Below are positions 57,021-64,000 of a stretch of DNA of 64,000 bases, in pieces. The notes beneath the pieces were generated by a model, which saw only the letters and a program-made list of their open reading frames with translations, was not told the DNA's origin and made no database searches. Positions within the stretch are counted from its first letter, which is position 1, and the number at the start of each line of letters is the position of its first letter. Position numbers and translations under genes: made by a program. Source of the DNA: Papilionanthe hookeriana x Papilionanthe teres (taxonomy: Eukaryota > Streptophyta > Magnoliopsida > Asparagales > Orchidaceae); contig CM040428.1 in assembly GCA_022702705.1 (NCBI GenBank), positions 115,614,183-115,678,182 of the forward strand. Reading direction: 5' to 3'.

Positions 57021-58460
57021 TAACTATTACTGGTCCTCAAGTAATCCTTTTACTACGTAAATATATAACTCAAGGCAATGCACTTTTCACCTGTAAGACA
57101 CTAAAATTTTTCATTCAAAGGAATATGTGGTTAGACGTTTTAGAAAGAAATTCAGTAACTCAAGTCAATGCTACAGGTATAAGAATATTTAGCAATCCAG
57201 TCAAAGGGTTCTATTCTTCTATTTATTTTAAGATAAACCATAATTTGTCACATTAAGAGTGCCTTGAAAGACTATATGAAAAAGGAGTTCATGCAAACTT
57301 CAACAGAATGTAGGCCAATACTATAAGTATAAATTCAGAAATGAAATCAAGTTCTTCCTTTAGGTTGACTCAAGTGAAGCCAATTTTTGATTAGGCATCT
57401 CCGCAAGCTTCTCCTCATAAATATTTTTCTTTCTTTTTATTTTCTTTTTCTTCTTTCTTTTTTTTTATTTTTGGGATTGTTTTTCAATCTTTTTTTCTTT
57501 TCTTTCCTTTTTCTTTTTTTTTTTATGAGGATTACTATATCTGGATAGCCTTTAGTGATTTTGAACTTCACTCTCCTCTTTCTAAAGTTCAAACTTGAAA
57601 CCACCTTACTTTATAATTAGGCATGAGCTTTATTATTCATCATAAAGTCACAATCTCTTCTTAACACATAATACTTAAGTCTCTTAACATTTTAAAATAC
57701 AGTTTTATTAACTTTAAATAGTTAACTATAATCAAATTCTTTCATACCAAATATCTTACCTATATAAAATTAATCTTTTTCACTAAAAATTTTCATCCAA
57801 TCCTTCCATAATATTCAATTGAAATAAAAATTTTTAGTTATCTAATAAAAAGTGAGGCTCAACTGCTAGAAGTTTTGCTAATAATTTTTTAAAAGATAAA
57901 AATTGAGAACAAATAAGAGTTAATATTTTTCTACCCTCCCCAAGCTTAAATTTTTCAATAAATTTGAAACAGTAGAGTAAAAGAAACTAACTTTTTTGTG
58001 TCGGGATCTTAAAATCTTCATATATGGTATTAGTCAAAATTTACAGCTAGTAAATATGAAACAGTTAGTAACAGTGATATAAAATTTTCTAAACATTTGC
58101 AGGGTAAAGAAATATCAACTTTAAATATCTAAACATCCAAAAAAACACTGCAACTACTAAACAAACTTTCAGAGCACTACACATTTCATTTAACAATTTG
58201 AATTTTTCATTACAATACTACAGTACTTCAACAGGTTCATACATCACATAAAAAGTAAATAACTACTACATCATAAAAATACAACACATAAAAAGAAAAA
58301 CAGAAACAGAAACAGACAAACTACCACTCACATCACCAGCTTCATCAGCAGGGTCAGCGGGATCAAGTATATACAGTGTATAGCTAGGACAAGTACGGAA
58401 TATCACATCAATCTCCAACCTCATTAATCTGACCTTGGTGTTATGATAGGCAATATCAAA
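57021..58460 (-). other. 3' UTR of Athila element D
   Basis: AT-rich, no gene seen. 57420-57535 is a long C/T run, which on the element's sense strand is a purine tract about 400 bases before the real polypurine tract. Confidence 0.6.
57420..57535. repeat. Polypyrimidine/polypurine low-complexity run
   Basis: TTTCTTT-type repeats, nearly pure pyrimidine on the plus strand. Confidence 0.85.
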
Positions 58461-59448
58461 CTAAACTCTTCTTCTCATATAATCCTCATTCACTTCACTT
58501 CTAGCCTCAAACAAATCCATCCTACCATGGAGTCTATCCATACTAGCACTCTGTAATCTCAACTGCTCCATAATATCAGACAATGTAGGGAGCTTAGAAG
58601 TAGATGGAATGTCGTAGCTCGTAGTAGGAATATCAGTACTCCTACTCTCATCTCGTGCTACCACATGAGTCTCATAAGTACGAATGATAGTCTTGGTAAT
58701 CGGTCTCATTGGTATAGCCACCTCTTCAGAACTGTTGAATTCAACTCCAGACTGTACACACAGGGCATGAATCAGAGTAGGATGTCCTAATCCTCCAGTG
58801 GTCTCTTCTTTAGCAAAAGACTGAATGTTCTTGAACACAATAACTCCAATATCAATCTTCTTCATAGTCTGAATACAATAATTCAAAATTGCTCTATCAC
58901 TTGTAACTTCACTATGGTGATAAGAAGGTAATAGTCTTGCAGAGATGAATAGTGTCAGACTTTAGATGCAACATTTAACTTGGAAGAAGGGAAGTTAATC
59001 ATCTGTTTTGGACATACTTTCCATTCCCCGTTTCCATCTATCAGAAAAGCAATCACTTCCTTCAAATTCACCTCTCGGGTATCAAAATTTTCATATTCGC
59101 ATACAAAAGGTTCACAAGTCTGATAAAATGCATTGATACGCTGAGGTCAGTTATGAGCATGATAGCATAGAATTCTCTTAGAACACCCAAAACAGCATTA
59201 GCAGTAAAATAACAAAATCATTCCCATTTCTGCTCGTCAATTAACTGTTCTACAGATCTGTCAGGATTGTCAAAAGCTCGATCCTGAATATACTTCTTAT
59301 TGTAAAGGTAAGAATTAAAATGAAATTGTGCCTTGACATTGACAAATCGTTCTTCATCATAATCAAATTTTCTCTTCCCTTTACTCACTCTTAGAGCCAT
59401 GTGAATTTCTAAAAATTGTAAGAAAATTCTAATAAATTCCAAATCCAT
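58461..59448 (-). pseudogene. Second post-integrase ORF of Athila D
   Basis: 59448-59218 reads RKFDYDEERFVNVKAQF, DRAFDNPDRSVEQLIDEQKWE, then a stop and LREFYA. 58886-58461 reads NYCIQTMKKIDIGVIVF, LGHPTLIHALCVQSGV, and a C-terminal heptad-like MEQLRLQSASMDRLHGRM. The order of motifs follows the ORF at 60148-61263, so it is a paralogous copy of the same family and more diverged. The middle (59217-58887) is out of frame. Confidence 0.7.
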
Positions 59449-60147
59449 AATGTAACAAACTCAAAATACCATTCTAAACAAGTAAGAGCAAATTTCAACA
59501 TAGGAAATCCCAAAATTTCTTCAAAAATCCCAAAATTCTAATCTAAGAAATGTGAGAGATTCCTATGGTGAAAAAAAAAAATTTTAACTCAAAGTGAAGC
59601 TTTTACCAAGATAAGTGTAGATCCAGTCTCAACAAGCCTCGAAATGCTTCAAATCCAAGATCTAGCAAGCCCTAACCCTTCAGAGTCCCAAAAATGAAGA
59701 AGGAAGACAAAAACAAGAGAACAATTCGTGGGTCCCAGGGTCAAAATCATGAAATATAAGGGTTTTTGGCTATTTTTTGTATTTTGGTGCTGGCGGCGCC
59801 AGTGCAAAAATTTTTCTGGGACCGAAAATTTTTTTGTAATTTCAATCATTTCATCATCCACAATCTCATATAACACTTCATTAAGCATTTATTTTATCAC
59901 ACAAGTAATAATTAACACAATTCTTACAAAAACAACAAAAAGCATCACTTCTATATATAAAATCCACATTACAACATAAACACTAACATGTTCATGAAAT
60001 GAAATCAACAACCCTTAGATTTTGAGTGTTGCAAGTACACTACGATAAGAAAACAATAAAATCTAAGCACACACATCAAAATTAAGCATAGAAAATTCAA
60101 ATGCTTAACACACTGAACAAAATTAAGCAAAAGAAATCAAACACACA
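59449..60147 (-). other. Leader between the two post-integrase ORFs of Athila D
   Basis: Non-coding. A GCTGGCGGCGCCAG palindrome-like motif lies near 59790-59805, similar to motifs in the LTR and in the leader of the other ORF. AT-rich 59880-60140. Confidence 0.5.
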
Positions 60148-61263
60148 TCAAACATAAGCAGAATCCAGTAGTGGCTCCTCATCAGTCTCCAAACTATCTT
60201 CCTCTCTGATAAATCCAATAGATTGATGATGCACGAACAAATTGTAGAAGGGATGAAATGGGACTTCATCAGATGAATCCTCAAAAATCACAACATTCTT
60301 CTTCAACATATTAATCAGGCCCATTTCAATCTGACCAGTGTGATCAAATTGTTCCTTCATCCTCTAGTCTATGTGATCAAATGAATCAGAAATATTATTA
60401 ATGGCATTCAAAACATTTTGTACCTCTTTTTCCAACTGCTTGATTTTCTTCAGTATCATTCTGGAACTTTCAGGAAAGTAAGGCTGAATGGGTTGTGAAG
60501 TCTGAGTTGGTTGATCAACAAGCAGATCCATATCACCTTCATCTCGTATTGTTTGGTAGTCATAAAGATTAGTTGGATCAATAGGCCTACAAGGAAGAAG
60601 AACCTTTTCCAAACTCTCATACGGAACTTGTGATTGACTACACAACAGAAATATGGTGGACGGGTGTCCATGCTCATATTTAGATCCATGAACTATCAAT
60701 CCTAAAACGGATTTCATAATTATATTTCCAATATCAATCGGCCTTCCAGTTTGAATACAGAAATTTAAAATAACACATTCCTTGGTTACTTTACTAATCT
60801 TCAAAGTTGGAAATAACTTCACTGAAATATAATAATGCATCTGCTTTGAGACAAGATTTAACAATATAGAAGGGAAACTAATATATCCATTGTCTCCTAC
60901 TTCCTAATCCTCATTTTCATTCGTCAAATAACGATACACTTCATTCATATCATCGCTGGTCGCATTAAAATTGGAATAGTGGTAGATAGGTACATTCTCA
61001 ATCATAAAGAGATCATTAATTCTTGCAAGAGTGAATTGCACAAACCTACCTCTCACATGGACGAATCCTTGGTTGATCCCGTGAAGATTTGCATAGAATT
61101 CCTTCATAACCGGAACAACTACGGTAGCGGTAGTGTAACATAATACTTCCCAACGCCTTTTCTTTATTATCTCATCAACTCTTCCAGTAGGATTATCCAT
61201 ACCTCGATTAATAAAGTCTCTCTCCTTGATAATCCTCCTCTTCATCATCACTTTGGTGAACAA
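60148..61263 (-). pseudogene. First post-integrase ORF of Athila D ('putative plant transposon protein' family)
   Basis: 61263-60904 reads RRIIKERDFINRG, MDNPTGRVDEII, MKEFYANLHGI, VRGRFVQFTLARINDLFMI and IYHYSNF. 60864-60364 reads KISKVTKECVILNFCIQ, GLIVHGSKYEHGHPSTIFLL and a coiled-coil-like MILKKIKQLEKEVQNVLNAI. 60360-60148 is an acidic tail. Closely related to E's copy at 53900-54990. Two stops/shifts only (near 60885 and 60362), so comparatively well kept. Confidence 0.82.
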
Positions 61264-61743
61264 TCACTGCGCCTCGAAACTGATAAACTTTTGTCGGTTG
61301 AAAATGCGAGATCGAGGGGGTTCTATGGAGTAGGAATCCATGGGATACGAATTGGGAAAGGAATTTTTCCTTTTTCTGGTGGTTGGAGGATTAAAATGGA
61401 GTTTTGGGCGTTATAAGGATGAAGATCCCGCTTAAAACCTCCAGAAATCAAATTTTTAAACTCCAAAAACTGTCATCCGGATTTGGGCACCAGGGGAGCT
61501 CATTAGAGCACCAGGGGCGCTCATTAGGACGCCGACGGCGCTCAAATCTTGAAGTTCAGCATACTCTCTGTATTTGGGCGCCGACGACGCCTATTTTGGC
61601 GATGGCTGCGCGATTGGTCAAAAATTTCACCGAACTTTGTTTGTCCCAAAAAATTCCAATATCTCAATTCGATCCAATATTAATCAATTTTTAAAAGTAT
61701 TTAGAAGTGATTATGATTCCAAAATAACTATCTAAAAGGACAA
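61264..61743 (-). other. Leader between integrase and the first extra ORF of Athila D
   Basis: Non-coding, with repeated GGCGCC / GACGGCGC-type motifs at 61495-61610 that resemble those of the Athila LTRs. Confidence 0.5.
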
Positions 61744-63180
61744 CTACAACAAACAAGCAAACACACCACAAAGATACATATGGTTTTCCTCCCATAAAGC
61801 GCTTGGTTTAACGAGATGACTCAACATTAAAACCTCTTTGAAGTCAGGTTGAAACCCATCAAAGTAAGGCTTTAATCGATGTCCATTAACCTTAAAAATC
61901 TTTTCAGTATCAGGATCTTTAATATTAACAGCTCCAAAAGAATGATCTTTTACAACTGTAAAAGGTCCCAACCATCTAGACTTGAGCTTTCCATGAAATA
62001 ATTTCAATCTTGTGTTGTATAACAAAACTTTTTGTCCATGTTCAGATTTCTTTTTCACTAACTTCCGATCATGCCACAATTTCATTCTCACTTTATAGAT
62101 CCTGTCATTGTGATAAGATGCATTTCTAATTTCTTCTAATTCATTCAATTGCATAAATCTCTTCTCTCCAGCATTTTTCAAATTAAAATTCAACTCTTTT
62201 ATCGCCCAATATGCTTTATGTTCCAATTCAACCGGTAAATCACAAGTGTTACCAAACACTATTCTATAAGGAGACATTCTAATATGGGTCTTAAAAGTAG
62301 TCCTGTAAGCCCATAATGCAGTATCTAATCGAGTAGACCAATCTAATTTATGATTATCCACAATTTTCTTCAAAATTCTTTTAATTTCATTATTGGACAC
62401 TTCTGCTAAACCACTAGTCTAGGGATGATATGCAGTAGAGATTCTACGAATAATATTATATTTCTCAATCAATCTCTTAATTTGATTATTCCTGAAATGG
62501 GATCCATCATCAGTTATAATCACTCTCGGCATTCCATATCTCGCAAATATATATTTTCTTAAAAGTTTTTAAACACTTCGAGCATCACATCTAGGTAAAG
62601 CAATAGCTTCAATCCATTTCGAGACATAATCAACTGCAACCAGTATATATAAATTCCCAAATGAAGGAGTAAATGGTCCCACAAAATCAAATCCCTATAC
62701 ATCAAAAATTTCAACTTCCAAATTATAGTTTAGAGGCATTTTATTCCTTCTAGAGATATTACCTACTCTCTGACATCGATCACATGATTTAATATATTTG
62801 TATACATCCTTAAGAAGAGTAGGACAATAAAATCCAGATTGTAAAATCTTAAAAGTAGTTTTATTAACACCGAAATGACCTCCAAATTCAGAATCATGAC
62901 ATCGTTGAATAATTAAATTAGTTTCTTCTTGTGGAACACATCTCCTAATAATCAGATCCTTACACTGTTTATATAGATGTGGCTCATCCCAAAAATAAAA
63001 TCTTGCATCATATTTAATCTTCTTTTGTTGTTGTCTTATTAAATCAAGGGGTACAATATCACTTACAATACAATTCACAATATCAGTATAACAAGGCAAA
63101 TTTCTTCCCAGAATAGTATAAAGTTGTTCATCAGGGAAAGTCTCTGTAACTTCCTTCTCAAATTGAGATAATTTATCATA
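61744..63180 (-). pseudogene. Integrase of Athila element D
   Basis: Zinc-binding half: CHDSEFGGHFG and CDRCQRVG (about 62920-62760). Core: DFVGPF (about 62690), ITDDGSHF (about 62510) and GLAEVSNNEI (about 62410) give the acidic triad. The C-terminus is open 62400-61744 with DWSTRLDTALWAYRTTFKT, GQKVLLYNTRLKLF, RWLGPFTVV and FKVNGHRLKPYFDG. Three breaks in the core: a stop just before DFVGPF (TAG for Trp), one near 62570 and one near 62420. Confidence 0.9.
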
Positions 63181-63670
63181 CTCTAATATCGACAAATGAT
63201 CAGCTATTTGGTTATGAGATCCCTTCCTATCAATTATCATAAAATTAAATTTTTGCAGAAGAAATATCCATCTAATCAATCTTGGTTTGGCATCCTTCTT
63301 TTGCATTAAATATTTGATAGCAGAATGGTTTGTATGCACAATACTTTTAGCTCCAATTAAATAAGGTCTAAACTTTTCAAAAAAAAATTCCATAGCTACT
63401 AACTCTCTTTCAGTAGTGGTAAAATTAATCTTAGCTTCATTAAGAGTATTTCTAGCATAGAAAATGATTTGAAAACTTTATCATGCCTCTGCCCCAACGC
63501 TACTCCGATCGCATAATCACTAGCATCACACATAAGTTCAAATGGTTTCTCCCAATCAGGTGAAACAATTATAGGTGTAGTGATTAATTTCTCTTTCAAT
63601 AATTCAAAAGCACACAAACATTCATCATTAAAATCAAATTTTCTATCATTTTCTAGAAGTCGGCACAAAG
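63181..63670 (-). pseudogene. RNase H of Athila element D
   Basis: 63668-63399 reads FDFNDECLCAFELLKEKL, DASDYAIGVALGQ, then a frame break. 63393 onward reads EFFFEKFRPYLIGAK, IVHTNHSAIKYLMQKKDAKPRLIRWI and the ending HNQIADHLS. Classic gypsy RNase H with the Asp of CDASDYAIG. Confidence 0.88.
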
Positions 63671-64000
63671 TTTTGGTAATTTAGAAGAATCTTTAATATA
63701 TCGCTTGTAAAATCTAGCATGTCCTAAGAATTCCTCACCTCTCTCACAGTAGTGGGTGGTGGCAATCTCTCAATCAATCGAATTTTAGCAAGGTTGACAT
63801 CCATACAAAATTCAGAAATTTTATGCCCAAGCACAATTGCTCCTGCAACCATAAATTGACATTTCTCCCAATTCAGAGTTAAATTTGTTTTCTCGCAAAG
63901 CTCCAAAACATTTGCTATGTCCAAATAAATTTCAAATGGAGTCCCGAATACAGAAAAATCATCCATCAAAACTTCTATTTCGTTATCTATCATACTGCTG
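63671..64000 (-). pseudogene. Reverse transcriptase (C-terminal part) of Athila element D, cut by the window end
   Basis: 63993-63724 reads EVLMDDFSVFG (catalytic xMDD), LELCEKTNLTLNWEKCQFMV, VLGHKISEFCMDV and IERLPPPTTVREVR. The rest of RT lies beyond the window. Confidence 0.9.

Noticed and set aside
57420..57535. Second polypurine tract for Athila D
   Set aside because: It is too far from the LTR and consists of simple repeat. The canonical tract is at 57007-57020.
58461..61263. Viral-type envelope gene in Athila D
   Set aside because: No signal peptide or membrane segment is visible. The motifs fit the 'putative plant transposon protein' family, not an envelope.

Overview
The window looks like plant (most likely eudicot) heterochromatin made almost entirely of nested Ty3/gypsy LTR retrotransposons. 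I found no host gene, tRNA or rRNA. I cannot name the species. Two families account for nearly everything. The first is a Tat/Ogre-lineage element: ORF1 upstream of gag, aspartic protease, RT, RNase H plus a second archaeal-type RNase H, integrase, tRNA-Arg-type primer site, giant LTRs and satellite-like repeats in the 3' UTR. The second is an Athila-lineage element: Asp-type primer site and a 'putative plant transposon protein' ORF after integrase.

Layout. Tat element A (minus strand, 1779-29111, 27.3 kb) is structurally complete. It has two LTRs, a primer binding site, a polypurine tract and a 5-bp CCTCC target duplication. It sits inside the gag-protease linker of an older relative, Tat B (minus, 1-1778 plus 29112-33269). 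B's 5' LTR is cut off against a truncated minus-strand Athila, F (33270-35121). Then come a plus-strand Tat gag scrap running into a diverged plus-strand Tat LTR (35190-37337) and a plus-strand Athila, E (37338-41258). E is broken by Tat C (minus, 41262-52940), which keeps a full 7.6-kb LTR, ORF1 and gag but has lost pol. E resumes in its integrase C-terminus (52941-55331). Minus-strand Athila D (55332 to beyond the window end) closes the window, giving 3' LTR, two post-integrase ORFs, integrase, RNase H and part of RT.

How the parts of A work together, read 29111 to 1779 on the minus strand: 7.45-kb 5' LTR, primer site, 5' UTR, ORF1 running towards gag, protease, RT, RNase H, archaeal-type RNase H, integrase, then an extra ORF, a 2.2-kb tandem array of 128-bp units, a polypurine tract and the 3' LTR. 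Every coding part carries some stops or frameshifts.

The main discovery is the extra ORF after integrase (12457-10981, minus). Its C-terminal half is a near-complete AlkB-type 2-oxoglutarate/Fe(II) dioxygenase of the plant ALKBH9/10 kind. The iron-binding HxD and distal His and the 2-oxoglutarate Arg are all visible, though broken now by two frameshifts and two stops. Its N-terminal part resembles the element's own ORF1, and a good 3' splice acceptor lies just before its start. This suggests a retrotransposon that captured an RNA-demethylase-like gene and expressed it from a spliced mRNA. A second notable signal is a perfect 18-bp complementarity between the 5' UTR and the polypurine tract of A, reminiscent of genome-cyclising sequences in Ty1.
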